A DNA stretch of 64,000 nucleotides from Devosia sp. FJ2-5-3 (GCF_029201545.1 NZ_CP104007.1:2266501-2330500), one strand, 5' to 3'; shown: positions 51,148-61,832, counted from the first letter of the stretch. Notes: generated by a model not told the origin, from the sequence alone. Translations and numbers: made by a program.

Positions 51148-52587
51148 TCAGATGTTCAGCGCTTTTCCATAAGCGTCGAGGACGCTTTCCTTCATGGTTT
51201 CGCTGAGGGTCGGATGGGGGAAGATTGTGTGAATGAGCTCTTCTTCCGTGGTTTCGAGGTTCATTGCCACTACGAAACCCTGGATCAGCTCGGTGACTTC
51301 AGCACCAATCATGTGCGCTCCGAGAAGTTCCCCGGTCTTGGCGTCGAAAATGGTCTTTACGAGGCCATCCGGCTCGCCAAGCGCGATCGCCTTGCCGTTG
51401 CCCACGAAGGGGAAACGCCCCACCTTGATCTCGCGTCCGGCTTCCTTGGCCTTGGCTTCGGTGAGGCCGACACTGGCGACCTGCGGCTCGCAATAGGTGC
51501 AACCCGGCACCTTGGACTTGTCGAGGCCATGCACCTTGAGACCCGCGATCTTTTCGACGGTGATGACAGCCTCATGCTCGGCCTTGTGCGCCAGCATGGG
51601 AGGGCCGGCGACGTCGCCAATGGCCCAGATGCCCTCGACATTGGTCTTGCCATAGCCGTCGATCACAATGGCGCCGCGCTCGGTTTTCACGCCGACCGAT
51701 TCGAGGCCGAGGCCTTCGATATTGCACATCACACCAACAGCCGAGATCAGCTTGTCGCCGGCGATCTGCTGGGTCTTGCCGTCCTTGGTTTCGACATGGG
51801 CAACAATGCCGTTACCGGTCTTTTCGACCTTGGCGACCTTTGCGTCTGTCAAAAATTTGATGCCACGCTTTTCGAGACGCTTGCGGGCGAGAGCCGAAAT
51901 CTCGGCATCTTCAACCGGCAGGATCTGCGGCAGCAGCTCGATGACGGTCACCTCGGCGCCAAACGACCGGTAAAACGAGGCGAACTCGATGCCGATGGCG
52001 CCTGAGCCCATCACGACCAGCGACTTCGGCATTTCTGCCGGCTTCAGCGCCTCGAAATAGGTCCAGATCTTGTCGCCATCCGGCTCGATACCGGGCAGCA
52101 CGCGCGGACGCGCCCCGGTTGCGATGATGATGTTCTTGGCCTTGTAGGTGCCTTCGCCGAGTGCGTTCTTGGGCACCGGGCCTTGCGGCTCGACGATCTT
52201 CTTCGTGGTCGGCGAAACTTTTACCTCACCGGGCTTGGTGATGGTGGCCTCGCCCCAGATGATGTCGACCTTGTTCTTCTTCATCAGGAACTGCACGCCA
52301 TTGTTCATCTGCGCCGCGATAGCGCGCGAACGCTTGACGATGCCGTCGAGCTCAAAGCCGTATTTCTCGGCCGTCAGCCCATAATCCTTGGCGTGGCTCA
52401 TATGGCCGTAGATTTCCGCCGAACGCAGCAGCGCCTTGGTCGGGATACAGCCCCAGTTGGAGCAGATGCCAGCCATGTGCTCACGTTCGACGATGGCCAC
52501 CTTCATGCCCAGCTGCGCGCCACGAATGGCTGCGATATACCCGCCGGGGCCGGCGCCGATGACGAGAAGATCGTATTGGTCAGCCAT
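51148..52587 (-). CDS. lpd: Dihydrolipoamide dehydrogenase (E3)
   Basis: A 479-aa FAD enzyme reoxidising lipoyl groups. FAD-binding GAGPGGYIAAIRGAQLG, redox-active CSNWGC disulfide, NAD site VVMGSGAIGIEFASFY and the C-terminal His-Glu segment HTIFPHPTLSE are all seen. Part of the pyruvate dehydrogenase gene run, behind an SGNH hydrolase gene. Confidence 0.96.
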   Translation of the reverse strand: MADQYDLLVIGAGPGGYIAAIRGAQLGMKVAIVEREHMAGICSNWGCIPTKALLRSAEIYGHMSHAKDYGLTAEKYGFELDGIVKRSRAIAAQMNNGVQFLMKKNKVDIIWGEATITKPGEVKVSPTTKKIVEPQGPVPKNALGEGTYKAKNIIIATGARPRVLPGIEPDGDKIWTYFEALKPAEMPKSLVVMGSGAIGIEFASFYRSFGAEVTVIELLPQILPVEDAEISALARKRLEKRGIKFLTDAKVAKVEKTGNGIVAHVETKDGKTQQIAGDKLISAVGVMCNIEGLGLESVGVKTERGAIVIDGYGKTNVEGIWAIGDVAGPPMLAHKAEHEAVITVEKIAGLKVHGLDKSKVPGCTYCEPQVASVGLTEAKAKEAGREIKVGRFPFVGNGKAIALGEPDGLVKTIFDAKTGELLGAHMIGAEVTELIQGFVVAMNLETTEEELIHTIFPHPTLSETMKESVLDAYGKALNI

Positions 52588-52617
52588 ATTTGGCCTCCAC
52601 TTGGTCTGTTGGGGTCG

Positions 52618-53259
52618 TCAGAGACCCAGCATTTGTTTGACGAGCGGGGCGAGCCCCTCACCGATGGCCCGGGTATTAGCGGGGTCAAGATGAACGCCGT
52701 CGCGCGGGTCGGCGACGGCAACGCTGGCCGCGTTGAAATAGCCGACACCCAGCTCCTGGGCGATGCGGCTGTAATAGAAGTCGAAAAGCTTGGCTTCGTC
52801 GGCGCGCGGCGCAAACATCGGGTGCAGATCGACGTGATCGGTCTCCACCGTCAGCGGCGGGGCCACAATGATCACCTGCGGAATTGCCATTCCCGGATCA
52901 TATGGATGGTTGCGAACGATCTGCACCAGGCGCTTGATCCCCATCGCGGCGCCAAAGGCGGTGCCGTTGAGGTAGACCTTGAGGTCGTTTGTGCCGAGCA
53001 TGATGATGACGAGATCGAACGGCTTGTGGCTGTCGAGCAGTGTCGGAAGCAACCGGACGCCATTGCGGTCACCCGGAGCCGAGTGATCATCAAACGCGGT
53101 GGTGCGGCCACCCAGACCCTCGGCAATCATGCGAGCCTTGCCCCCGAGGGCAGCCTCGATGACCGAGGGCCAGCGATCTTCGTAGGCATGGCGCGGTCCA
53201 CCCTGCTCCGGATTGGACCCGAATGTCAGGCTGTCGCCATAAGCGAGAATGGTCTTCAT
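52618..53259 (-). CDS. SGNH/GDSL hydrolase family protein
   Basis: A 213-aa esterase/lipase-like hydrolase. GDSLTFG with the Ser nucleophile, GTND with the oxyanion Asn, and a C-terminal DGVHLDPANT with the Asp-His pair. No signal peptide, so cytosolic. It is inserted between pdhC and lpd on the same strand. Confidence 0.9.
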   Translation of the reverse strand: MKTILAYGDSLTFGSNPEQGGPRHAYEDRWPSVIEAALGGKARMIAEGLGGRTTAFDDHSAPGDRNGVRLLPTLLDSHKPFDLVIIMLGTNDLKVYLNGTAFGAAMGIKRLVQIVRNHPYDPGMAIPQVIIVAPPLTVETDHVDLHPMFAPRADEAKLFDFYYSRIAQELGVGYFNAASVAVADPRDGVHLDPANTRAIGEGLAPLVKQMLGL

Positions 53260-53274
53260 GCGCCCTGCCCCTTC

Positions 53275-54651
53275 TTAGGCCAGCATCATCACCGGATTTT
53301 CGATCAGGCCCTTGAACACGCCCAGCACTTCCGCGCCGAGCGCACCGTCGACGGCACGATGATCACATGACAGCGTGGCGGTCATGAACTGGCCGATCTT
53401 GATCTGCCCGTTCTCGGGATAGACGCGCTCTTCACCAGCCCCGACCGCGAGGATCGTGCCATGCGGCGGGTTGATTACGGCTGCAAAGTGCTTGATGCCG
53501 AACATGCCCAGATTGGACACCGAAGAAGCGCCACCCTGATATTCATGCGGCGCCAGCTTCTTGTTGCGGGCGCGGGTCGCCAGATCCTTCACTTCCTCGG
53601 AAATCTCGCGAAGCGACTTGGTATCGCAGCTTTTCACGACCGGGGTGAAGAGGCCACCCGGCACCGAAACCGCAACGGCCACGTCGGACCGCTTGTGGTA
53701 GAGGATCGAGTCCCCGGCCCAGGTCGCGTTCGCCGCAGGCACGCGTTGCAGCGCAATCGCCCAGGCCTTCATGATGAAATCATTGACCGAGAGCTTGAAG
53801 GCCGGCTTGCCATCCTCGCCCTTGGGCGCCGAATTGTTGATCTGCTCGCGCGCGGCCATCAGCGCGTCGATCTTGCAATCGAGCGTCAGATAGAAATGGG
53901 GAACCGTCTGCTTGCTCTCGGTGAGGCGCGCAGCCACCACCTTGCGCATGCCGTCGTTCGGAACAAGCTCGTAGGAGCCTTCCTCGTAGAGTGCGATGAC
54001 CTGGTTCTTGGTCATGCCGCCCGCCATTGCGGCTCCGCCGGTTGCGGCAGCAGCAGGCGCTGCAGTACTCGCCTTGAGCGGCGTCTTGCCCGACTTTGCA
54101 GCCTCGACGTCAGCCTTGATCACCCGGCCCTTCGGACCCGAACCCGTAACCGCTGCGATATCGATCCCGGCTTCCTTGGCGAAGCGCTTGGCAAGCGGCG
54201 AGGCAAAGACGCGCCCAGCCTCGGGCTTTGCCGAAGCCGATGCGGCCGGCGCTGACGCGGTCTTGGCCGGTGCTGGATCGGCCTTCGCGGTCGGCGCTGT
54301 CTGCGTTGCCGCATCAGCGCGTTCGACCGTGCCGGCGTCAGCCTTCGCTTCCACCTTGGGCGCTTCAGCCGGCTTGCTGGCCGCAGAGCCAATGGCGCTG
54401 GCCTCTTCCCCGTCCTGAAGGAGAACCGCGATAACCGCGTTCACCTTCACATTATCAGTGCCTTCGGCAACAAGAATCTTACCGATCTTGCCTTCGTCGA
54501 CAGCCTCGACTTCCATCGTGGCCTTGTCGGTTTCAATCTCGGCGATCACGTCACCGGAGGAAACGCTGTCGCCTTCCTTGACGTGCCACTTGGCGAGCTT
54601 GCCCTCTTCCATCGTCGGAGAGAGCGCCGGCATGGTGATATCGATTGGCAT
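53275..54651 (-). CDS. pdhC: Pyruvate dehydrogenase E2 (dihydrolipoamide acetyltransferase)
   Basis: A 458-aa E2: N-terminal lipoyl domain with [15 protein letters not shown] (lipoyl Lys), an Ala/Pro-rich linker, a peripheral subunit-binding domain (FASPLAKRFAKEAGIDIAAV) and a catalytic domain with SCDHRAVDGALGAE (His-Asp). Its single lipoyl domain is normal for alphaproteobacteria. Confidence 0.95.
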   Translation of the reverse strand: MPIDITMPALSPTMEEGKLAKWHVKEGDSVSSGDVIAEIETDKATMEVEAVDEGKIGKILVAEGTDNVKVNAVIAVLLQDGEEASAIGSAASKPAEAPKVEAKADAGTVERADAATQTAPTAKADPAPAKTASAPAASASAKPEAGRVFASPLAKRFAKEAGIDIAAVTGSGPKGRVIKADVEAAKSGKTPLKASTAAPAAAATGGAAMAGGMTKNQVIALYEEGSYELVPNDGMRKVVAARLTESKQTVPHFYLTLDCKIDALMAAREQINNSAPKGEDGKPAFKLSVNDFIMKAWAIALQRVPAANATWAGDSILYHKRSDVAVAVSVPGGLFTPVVKSCDTKSLREISEEVKDLATRARNKKLAPHEYQGGASSVSNLGMFGIKHFAAVINPPHGTILAVGAGEERVYPENGQIKIGQFMTATLSCDHRAVDGALGAEVLGVFKGLIENPVMMLA

Positions 54652-54662
54652 CCCTGGTCTCC

Positions 54663-56048
54663 TTACGAGCGGTAGGTCACGGCGTTGACGGCAGCGATGA
54701 CTTCGTCGACGTTGGGCAGCGCCAGCTTTTCAAGGTTGGCAGCATAGGGCATCGGCACGTCCTTGCCAGTCACCCGCAATACGGGCGCATCGAGATAATC
54801 GAAGGCCTGTTCCATGACGCGAGCAGCAAGCTCTGCGCCGATACCGCCCTGCGGCCAGCCCTCTTCAACCGTCACGAGGCGACCGGTTTTCTTGACCGAT
54901 TCAATGACCGTGTCGCTGTCCAGCGGGCGCAGCGTGCGCAAATCGATCAATTCGACATCAACGCCGGCGGCCACCAGCTTTTCCGTCGCCTGGGTGGCGT
55001 AACGCATGCCCATGGAGAAAGAGACGATCGTCACGTCGGCGCCCTTCCGGGCCACGCGTGCCTTGCCGATCGGCAGCACGAAATCATCGACCTTGGGCAC
55101 CAACCCCGTGGAGCCGTAGAGAATTTCATTCTCGAGGAACACGACCGGGTTTGGCGAGCGGATGGCCGCCTTGAGCAGGCCCTTTGCGTCGGCCGCGCTA
55201 TAGGGCGCGATGACGGTGAGGCCCGGAACATGGCTGTACCAGGCCGAAAAATCCTGGCTGTGCTGGGCGGCAACGCGGGCTGCCGGGCCGTTCGGACCAC
55301 GGAACACCATCGGCGCCGTCACCTGGCCGCCGGACATATAGAGCTGCTTGGCGGCGGAGTTGATGATCTGGTCGATGGCCTGCATGCCAAAGTTCCAGGT
55401 CATGAATTCGACGACCGGTTTCAAACCGGCAAACGCCGCACCCACTGCCAAGCCGGCGAAACCGTGCTCTGTGATCGGCGTATCGATGACGCGCTCGGGA
55501 CCGAATTCCTGCAGGAGGCCCTGGGTGATCTTGTAGGCACCCTGATATTCGGCGACTTCTTCACCCATGATGAAGACGTCCGGATCGCGGCGCAGTTCTT
55601 CGGCCATGGCCTCGTTGAGTGCCTGGCGAACAGTCATCTCGACCATTTCCACGCCTTCGGGCAGGTCGGGATCGCTCTGCGCCTCGAATTTGGGGGCAGC
55701 AGGAACCGCCGCTGCAGGCGCGGCGACCGGGGCCTCTGCCTGAACCATGCTCGGCTCGGCCTCGGGCTTGGCCTCGGCGACTGCGGCAGGCGCGGTACCG
55801 GCCTCCTCGCCATCGGCAAGCACCAGTGCGATGGGCGTATTAACCTTCACGCCGTCGGTGCCTTCGGCGACGAGCAATTCCTTGACGACGCCTTCATCGA
55901 CCGACTCGACTTCCATGGTCGCCTTGTCGGTTTCGATTTCGGCCAGCACGTCGCCGGACTTTACACTATCGCCTACCTTGACCAGCCACTTGGCGAGCTT
56001 ACCCTCTTCCATGGTCGGCGACAGGGCGGGCATGAGGATTTGGGGCAT
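54663..56048 (-). CDS. pdhB: Pyruvate dehydrogenase E1 beta with N-terminal lipoyl domain
   Basis: A 461-aa E1-beta. Residues 1-80 form a lipoyl domain ([17 protein letters not shown]), as in alphaproteobacterial PdhB. A linker follows, then the thiamine-enzyme beta domain ([12 protein letters not shown] type region, [27 protein letters not shown] region). It lies 11 bp upstream of pdhC on the same strand. Confidence 0.95.
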   Translation of the reverse strand: MPQILMPALSPTMEEGKLAKWLVKVGDSVKSGDVLAEIETDKATMEVESVDEGVVKELLVAEGTDGVKVNTPIALVLADGEEAGTAPAAVAEAKPEAEPSMVQAEAPVAAPAAAVPAAPKFEAQSDPDLPEGVEMVEMTVRQALNEAMAEELRRDPDVFIMGEEVAEYQGAYKITQGLLQEFGPERVIDTPITEHGFAGLAVGAAFAGLKPVVEFMTWNFGMQAIDQIINSAAKQLYMSGGQVTAPMVFRGPNGPAARVAAQHSQDFSAWYSHVPGLTVIAPYSAADAKGLLKAAIRSPNPVVFLENEILYGSTGLVPKVDDFVLPIGKARVARKGADVTIVSFSMGMRYATQATEKLVAAGVDVELIDLRTLRPLDSDTVIESVKKTGRLVTVEEGWPQGGIGAELAARVMEQAFDYLDAPVLRVTGKDVPMPYAANLEKLALPNVDEVIAAVNAVTYRS

Positions 56049-56049
56049 A

Positions 56050-56442
56050 TTAGCTCTCCAGCATGGTTACGCCGGGCATCGGGGCCACTCGGCGAAGCGC
56101 AAAATATTCAGCGTGGCGGGCGGGCAAGACCCGCCAATCGTTAATCGGGATGTTGATGGCTGTAGTGGTCGGCGCGGAATTCTGCTGGCTGGCAATCCAG
56201 CCGCTCAGCAGCAGGCCGAGAACAAGAAAGACGACAAAGGCGATGACGGAACGCTTGTAGGCGGCGGCATGCTCTTCACCGGCCAGGCCGGCCTTGGCCG
56301 CGATGGCGTCGAACCGCCACCAGCCAAACAACCAGTCTTGCCCCTTCATCGCCGCCATCTGCGTGATTGCCCGCGCCTGCCCTGCGGCCAGAATGCCGGA
56401 GAGCAGTGCGAACAATGAAATGGCGGCGAGCAGAAAGGTCAT
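56050..56442 (-). CDS. Small membrane protein inside the pdh operon
   Basis: A 130-aa protein with an N-terminal hydrophobic segment ([20 protein letters not shown]) and a second one ([20 protein letters not shown]). No known family recognised. It is located between pdhA and pdhB, with stop 1 bp before the pdhB ATG, so it is co-transcribed. Function unknown. Confidence 0.65.
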   Translation of the reverse strand: MTFLLAAISLFALLSGILAAGQARAITQMAAMKGQDWLFGWWRFDAIAAKAGLAGEEHAAAYKRSVIAFVVFLVLGLLLSGWIASQQNSAPTTTAINIPINDWRVLPARHAEYFALRRVAPMPGVTMLES

Positions 56443-56450
56443 CGTCGCGC

Positions 56451-57470
56451 TCAGGCCTCGATGGTGATGTCGGTCCAGAGTTCAGACGGATCGGGCTCGG
56501 GATCGTGGGTCGCGAAGTCCGCTGCCTCGGTGACGACCGCCCGGATATCGGTCTCGATCTTCTTGAGGTCGTCTTCGGTCACGAAGCCGGCTTCGAGAAG
56601 ACGGGCACGGACCTGCTCGATGGGGTCGCGTTCCTGGCGATATTTGGTCACTTCGTCCTTGGAGCGATATTTTGCCGGGTCTGACATGGAATGACCGCGG
56701 TAACGATAGGTCAGCATTTCGAGGATGAACGGGCCCTGGCCGGAGCGGGCATGCTCGATGGCGCGCTTGGCCGCATCATAGACCATGCGCACATCCATGC
56801 CGTCGACCTGCTCGCCTGGAATGTCGAACGACGCGCCGCGCATGGAGAAATCGGTGGTCGCGGCAGCACGCTCGATCGAGGTGCCCATGGCGTATTTGTT
56901 GTTCTCGATGACGAACACGACCGGCAGCTTCCAAAGCTTGGCCATGTTGAACGTCTCGTAGACCTGGCCCTGGTTGGCCGCGCCGTCGCCGAAATACGCC
57001 AGCGCTACCGAACCATCGCCGCGATATTTCGCTGCGAAGGCAAGGCCCGCGCCGAGCGACACCTGGGCGCCGACGATGCCGTTGCCGCCGTAGAATTTGT
57101 GCTCGTTGGAGAACATGTGCATCGAGCCGCCCTTGCCCTTCGACAAGCCGCCCTGCCGTCCGGTGAGTTCGGCCATGACACCCTTGGGGTCGAGGCCCAT
57201 GACGAGCATGTGCCCGTGGTCGCGATAGCCGGTGATCTGGGCGTCCTTGCCCTTCTCGCTGGCCATGGTGATGCCCGTCACGACTGCTTCCTGGCCGATA
57301 TAGAGGTGGCAGAAACCGCCGATCAGGCCCATGCCATACATCTGGCCGGCCTTTTCTTCGAACCGCCGGATCAGGAGCATCTCCCGGTACGCCTCCAGAT
57401 CCTGTTCATTGGAGAACTGGGGGACATTGGGCTGCGTCTGGGCCTTGGTGGCCATCGCCTTGCGCGCCAT
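56451..57470 (-). CDS. pdhA: Pyruvate dehydrogenase E1 alpha
   Basis: A 339-aa thiamine-diphosphate E1-alpha. Conserved: YREMLLIRRFEEKAGQMYG, GSMHMFSNEHKFYGGNGIVG, the thiamine motif GDGAANQGQVYE and RYRGHSMSDPAKYR. ATG 57470 has GGAG 6 bases upstream; the upstream frame is not needed. First gene of the pdhA - orf - pdhB - pdhC run. Confidence 0.96.
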   Translation of the reverse strand: MARKAMATKAQTQPNVPQFSNEQDLEAYREMLLIRRFEEKAGQMYGMGLIGGFCHLYIGQEAVVTGITMASEKGKDAQITGYRDHGHMLVMGLDPKGVMAELTGRQGGLSKGKGGSMHMFSNEHKFYGGNGIVGAQVSLGAGLAFAAKYRGDGSVALAYFGDGAANQGQVYETFNMAKLWKLPVVFVIENNKYAMGTSIERAAATTDFSMRGASFDIPGEQVDGMDVRMVYDAAKRAIEHARSGQGPFILEMLTYRYRGHSMSDPAKYRSKDEVTKYRQERDPIEQVRARLLEAGFVTEDDLKKIETDIRAVVTEAADFATHDPEPDPSELWTDITIEA

Positions 57471-57543
57471 GTAACACTCCGGGTGATTTGAATGGGGAGC
57501 CGCAGGATCAGTCTGACCCTCGGCGGCACTATAGCGCAAGCGA

Positions 57544-57569
57544 GGGTCCGGTAAAATCGTGCCGGACCC
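57544..57569 (-). terminator. Hairpin between ftsB-like gene and pdhA
   Basis: GGGTCCGG / CCGGACCC, 8-bp stem with a 10-base loop. No U-run, so a weak call for a terminator or attenuator. Confidence 0.35.
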
Positions 57570-57584
57570 ACATATAAACAACAC

Positions 57585-57983
57585 TTAGAGCGTTGAATCT
57601 GCTTGAATAATTGAAATTAACTCAGAGTCAATTAATTCTTGGAATTTACCGGAAATCGGTTTACCGCTCACCGGATCCACCATCACCAGTGTATCATTGG
57701 CATGCGCCATGTTGAGCAGCGCGCGGGCGCGCTCCGTGACGATGTCGGGGTCGAGGTGACGCGGATTCATCAGCGTTGCCCTATGCTTAAACGCGTCGAT
57801 CTCGGCCTGGAGAGACGCCGAGCGGTCCTTGAGGACCTGAATGTCAGCATGAATCTGCTCGCGACTCTCAATCCCGAATTGTCCGCTGATCGCGGAAAAG
57901 CCGAGATAGGCCTGGAAGGCGAGCAACATGCCTGACAGTGCGAGGGGGCGCCAGAATGGGGGACGTTTGAGACGAGTGGGCAT
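57585..57983 (-). CDS. FtsB/DivIC-like septum formation initiator
   Basis: A 132-aa bitopic membrane protein: short cytosolic head, one span (ALSGMLLAFQAYLGFSAI), then a coiled coil (REQIHADIQVLKDRSASLQA, EIDAFKHRATLM). Its place upstream of pdhA and its layout match the FtsB-like protein of alphaproteobacteria that takes part in the division complex. Confidence 0.85.
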   Translation of the reverse strand: MPTRLKRPPFWRPLALSGMLLAFQAYLGFSAISGQFGIESREQIHADIQVLKDRSASLQAEIDAFKHRATLMNPRHLDPDIVTERARALLNMAHANDTLVMVDPVSGKPISGKFQELIDSELISIIQADSTL

Positions 57984-58027
57984 AAGGGGACCGGTCCAAG
58001 GACCCCCAACATGCCACGAACAGGATT

Positions 58028-58046
58028 AATAGGGGGTTTCCCTATT
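58028..58046 (-). terminator. Short hairpin at the end of the PRPP synthetase gene
   Basis: AATAGGG / CCCTATT with a five-base loop, overlapping the stop codon of the upstream gene. No U-run; low confidence. Confidence 0.35.
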
Positions 58047-59013
58047 CCGCCGCGACACGCTCCACGCGCGTTTCCGCATCGAACAGCGCGCTGACCGATT
58101 CCCCGCTGTTGATCCGTCGCATGGCTTCGGCCAGCGCCGGTGCAACGGACAAAATCGTCAGTTTGTCCGAATGCTGGCGGGCGGCGTTGGGGAGCGTATT
58201 CGTGCAGACGATCTCGCGCACATCCGGCTCCGCGGCGAGGCGCTCGACGGCGCCGTCCGCGAATATGCCGTGCGTGCAGGCAACGCGCACCGACCGCGCC
58301 CCGTTGGCCCGCAAATGCCTGAGCAACTCGACGATTGAACCGCCGCTGGCGATCTCGTCATCGAGAATGATCACGTCGCGCCCGCGAACCTCACCGATGA
58401 TCGCCGAGATCCGCACCTTGGTGTCGGTCAGGCGCTCTTTCGCCCCCGCCGCCACCGGGACGCCGAGCCGTCTCGCAAAGGCGGCAGCGGTCTTGGCATT
58501 GCCCAGATCAGGCGAAACGACGACAGCATTGCCGAGATCTTGCGCCTGAAAATGCGTCGTGAGTTCATTGAGCGCATGCAGGTGATCGACAGGCACGCTG
58601 AAAAACCCATGCACCTGCGGGGAGTGGAGGGTCATGGTCAGGACCCGATCGGCACCGGCCGTTTTCAACAGATCGGCAACAAGACGGCCACCGATTGAGA
58701 TACGGGGTTCGTCCTTCTTGTCCGAGCGCGCATAAGAATAGTGCGGAATGACCGCAGTTATGCGTGCCGCCGACGCCCCGCGCGCCGCATCGAGCATGAG
58801 CAGAAGCTCGACCAGATGATCCTGCACTGGCGCGCTCAAAGTCTGGACCAGAAAAACGTCCTGCTCCCGGCAATTTGCCTGCAGCTGGACTTCCAGGCAG
58901 TCGTTGGAGAAGCGTTTGACGCGTGTCGCATTGAGCGGCACGCCCAGTTCGGCGCAAATCTCTTTGGCAAGTTCGGGATGGGCGCTACCACTGAACACAG
59001 CGATCTGGCTCAT
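58042..59013 (-). CDS. Ribose-phosphate pyrophosphokinase, divergent type
   Basis: A 323-aa PRPP synthetase family protein: VFSGSAHPELAKEICAELGV, VFLVQTLSAPVQDHLVELLL, AVIPHYSYARSDKKDEPRIS, DRVLTMTLHSPQVHGFFSVP and SPDLGNAKTA. The PRPP loop reads LDDEIASGGSIVEL in place of the usual DDxIDTAGT form, so it is a divergent paralogue. A canonical prs may be elsewhere in the genome. Isolated between ftsB-like and Dabb genes. Confidence 0.85.
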   Translation of the reverse strand: MSQIAVFSGSAHPELAKEICAELGVPLNATRVKRFSNDCLEVQLQANCREQDVFLVQTLSAPVQDHLVELLLMLDAARGASAARITAVIPHYSYARSDKKDEPRISIGGRLVADLLKTAGADRVLTMTLHSPQVHGFFSVPVDHLHALNELTTHFQAQDLGNAVVVSPDLGNAKTAAAFARRLGVPVAAGAKERLTDTKVRISAIIGEVRGRDVIILDDEIASGGSIVELLRHLRANGARSVRVACTHGIFADGAVERLAAEPDVREIVCTNTLPNAARQHSDKLTILSVAPALAEAMRRINSGESVSALFDAETRVERVAAE

Positions 59014-59072
59014 CGGACTTCCTCGCCTAAACTGGGGACGTTTCCTCGGGCAGCACTTAGCACTGCTATCCG

Positions 59073-59363
59073 TTACAGCGCAACGTAGTCGATCTCCTGG
59101 AAGCGTGCCACTTCCGGCAGCCAGCGGTCCCTCACGAAGGCCACATGGTCCGCATGGGCGTTGTAGAAATCGTATGCGGCCTGGTCGGCCAGCTCCATCG
59201 AAAAGCCAAAGGCATAGTCGGCCTTTGGACTGACCTGGCGGAGCCGCTCGAAGTTCTCGACGCCCGGAATGGCGGCGAGAATTTTCGCGTCACGCAGGAA
59301 GGCCGCCTCCTCCGGCGAACCGGAGGGGTGCTTGAGTGTGAAGACGACGGTGTGGCGGATCAT
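59073..59363 (-). CDS. Dabb (stress-responsive alpha/beta barrel) domain protein
   Basis: A 96-aa Dabb-family protein: opening [13 protein letters not shown] with the family His, and the segment KADYAFGFSMELADQAAYDF, then HADHVAFVRDRWLP. Dimeric small barrel, role unknown. ATG overlaps the malic enzyme stop. Confidence 0.85.
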   Translation of the reverse strand: MIRHTVVFTLKHPSGSPEEAAFLRDAKILAAIPGVENFERLRQVSPKADYAFGFSMELADQAAYDFYNAHADHVAFVRDRWLPEVARFQEIDYVAL

Positions 59364-61645
59364 TGCTCTGCCCCCACGGCTTCGTTGGCGGCAATGGCGG
59401 ACATGTTGACGATACCGCGGCTGGTCACCGAAGGCGTCAGGATATGCGCCGGCGACCGCGTTCCCATCAGGATCGGCCCCACGGACAGCGCATTGTTCAT
59501 CTCCTTGAGCAGCGTCATGGAGAGGTTGGCCGCGTCGAGGTCCGGGAAAACCAGCAGATTGGCTTCGCCGCGCAGCGGTGTGTCCGGAATATAGCGATCG
59601 CGCAGAACCTCGTTCAGGGCCAGATCGCCCTGCATCTCGCCCTCGAGGATCAGGTCAGGAGCCGCCGCCTTCAGCTTGGCGTAGACTTCGCGCATCTTGT
59701 AGGCGCTGTCGCCGTCCCGCGAACCGAAATTCGAGTAGCTCAGCAGTGCCGTGCGCGCCTCGATATTGAAGCGCTTGAGATGATTGCGTGCCTGCAGCGT
59801 AATCGCCACCAATTCGTCGGCACTGGGGTTCTGATTGACATAGGTGTCGGTCAGGAAAAACGCGCCGCGTTGCATGATCAGCATGGACAGTGCCGACACA
59901 TCGGTCACCCCGTCCTGAAGCCCGATGATGGAGCGGATGTCGCGGACGTGCTTGATGTAGCGTCCCTGCAGGCCGCAGATCAGCGCATCCGCCTCGCCGC
60001 GCTTGACCGCCAGCGCCCCGATGACCGTGGTATTTGTGCGCACGATGGTTCGTGCCGTCTCGGGCGTCACCCCGTCGCGCCCGACGAGTGAGTGGAAAAG
60101 ACTGACATAGTCGCGATAGCGCGGATCGTCTTCGGGGTTGATGATCTCGAAGTCTCGGCCTGGCTGGATGTTGAGCCCGAAGCGCTCGATGCGCGCCTCG
60201 ATCACCGCAGGACGACCGATCAGAATTGGTCGCGCAATGCGTTCCTCGAGCAGCACCTGGGTGGCGCGCAGCACGCGTTCGTCCTCGCCATCGGCAAAGG
60301 CGATGCGCTTGTTCTTGCCCTGCGCCTTGTCGATGATCGGCTTCATCACGAGGCCAGACCGGAACACGAAGCGGTTCAGCTGGTCATAATATGCATCCCA
60401 ATCGGCGATCGGCTTCTTGGCGACGCCCGATTCCATGGCGGCACGCGCCACGGCCGGCGCGATCCGCAGGATCAGCCGCTGGTCGAAGGGATTTGGGATG
60501 ATGTGTTCGGCGCCATAGACGGCCGGCTCGCCCGACGGCGACACCTCGAGGCCCGGCTCATGCGCCAGCTTGGCGATAGCCCGCACAGCCGCCAGCTTCA
60601 TCTCCTCATTGATCGTGGTTGCATGCACGTCGAGCGCACCACGGAAGATGAAGGGGAAGCAGAGGACGTTGTTGACCTGGTTCGAATAATCGGAACGCCC
60701 GGTGCAGACCATGGCGTCGGGCCGCACCTGCTTGGCCACTTCCGGCATGATTTCAGGATTGGGGTTCGCGAGCGCCAGAATCAGCGGCTTGGGTGCCATC
60801 TTTTCCAGCATTTCCGGCCTGAGCGCACCTGCCGCGGAAAGACCAAGAAACACGTCCGCGCCCTCGATCACCTCGGCCAGGGTCGTGGCGTCGCTGGTCC
60901 GGCGGAATTGGCCGCGCCATTTGTCGTTGACGTCGTTGCGCTTGTGGGTAACGAGGCCATCCTTGTCGGCGACCCAGATGTTCTCATGCTTGGCGCCCAG
61001 CGCTACGAGCACGTTCAGGCAGGCGATGGCCGCCGCCCCTGCCCCCGAGGTGCAGATCTTCACCTCGTCGATGCGCTTTCCGGCAAGCTCCAGCCCGTTG
61101 AGCACCGCGGCACCGACGATGATTGCCGTGCCATGCTGGTCGTCATGGAAAACCGGGATCGGCATGCGCTCGCGCAGTGCTTCCTCGATTTCGAAGCAGT
61201 CCGGTGCGCGGATGTCCTCAAGATTGATCCCGCCGAATGTCGGCCACAGGGGCGCCACGGCATCGATGAATTTCTGGGGATCGAGTTCATCCACCTCAAG
61301 GTCGAACACGTCGATGCCGGCAAATTTCTTGAAGAGAACGGCCTTGCCTTCCATCACCGGCTTGGAGGCCAATGCCCCGATATTGCCGAGACCGAGCACG
61401 GCGGTGCCGTTGGAAATAACAGCGACAAGGTTCTGTCTGGAGGTATAGCGCGCTACGGTAGAGGGATCGGCAGCAATTTCCTCACAGGGAGCCGCCACGC
61501 CGGGGGAATAGGCAAGCGCCAGGTCGCGCTGGTTGCCCAGTGGCTTGAGCGGCTGGATTTCGAGCTTGCCTGGCTTGGGAAACTCATGGAAATGCAGAGC
61601 CGCCTCGCGCAATGCCTTGCGTTGCTCATTGACGTCGTTCGACAC
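59360..61645 (-). CDS. maeB: NADP-dependent malic enzyme, MaeB type with phosphotransacetylase-like domain
   Basis: A 761-aa two-domain protein. The N-terminal malic enzyme part has [49 protein letters not shown] and [10 protein letters not shown]. The C-terminal part (from about residue 430) is the phosphotransacetylase-like regulatory domain. The start is GTG 61645 with GGGAGA upstream, matching the usual MaeB length. It converts malate to pyruvate. Confidence 0.94.
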   Translation of the reverse strand: MSNDVNEQRKALREAALHFHEFPKPGKLEIQPLKPLGNQRDLALAYSPGVAAPCEEIAADPSTVARYTSRQNLVAVISNGTAVLGLGNIGALASKPVMEGKAVLFKKFAGIDVFDLEVDELDPQKFIDAVAPLWPTFGGINLEDIRAPDCFEIEEALRERMPIPVFHDDQHGTAIIVGAAVLNGLELAGKRIDEVKICTSGAGAAAIACLNVLVALGAKHENIWVADKDGLVTHKRNDVNDKWRGQFRRTSDATTLAEVIEGADVFLGLSAAGALRPEMLEKMAPKPLILALANPNPEIMPEVAKQVRPDAMVCTGRSDYSNQVNNVLCFPFIFRGALDVHATTINEEMKLAAVRAIAKLAHEPGLEVSPSGEPAVYGAEHIIPNPFDQRLILRIAPAVARAAMESGVAKKPIADWDAYYDQLNRFVFRSGLVMKPIIDKAQGKNKRIAFADGEDERVLRATQVLLEERIARPILIGRPAVIEARIERFGLNIQPGRDFEIINPEDDPRYRDYVSLFHSLVGRDGVTPETARTIVRTNTTVIGALAVKRGEADALICGLQGRYIKHVRDIRSIIGLQDGVTDVSALSMLIMQRGAFFLTDTYVNQNPSADELVAITLQARNHLKRFNIEARTALLSYSNFGSRDGDSAYKMREVYAKLKAAAPDLILEGEMQGDLALNEVLRDRYIPDTPLRGEANLLVFPDLDAANLSMTLLKEMNNALSVGPILMGTRSPAHILTPSVTSRGIVNMSAIAANEAVGAEQ

Positions 61646-61832
61646 GCAGATTCTCCCGGCAGTACCGACGCAAAAGTCCTCCCGACCAGTCTGGTCGGTC
61701 TCCCATAGGACCATGCGACCTATTGAGCGAAGACCCCGCGACCTGGTTCGTAAGATCGCTTCGGGTCATGATGATGGGCAGTTAGGTGCCATCAATTGAC
61801 GCGCTTGAAAAGGGGCAAGGCCCCAATGGCCA

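Noticed and set aside
54645..56144. 499-aa plus-strand frame opposite pdhB
   Set aside because: Shadow of pdhB; His/Gly-rich composition typical of antisense translation.
60092..61708. 538-aa plus-strand frame opposite maeB
   Set aside because: Codon-bias shadow of the malic enzyme gene, which has full family motifs on the minus strand.
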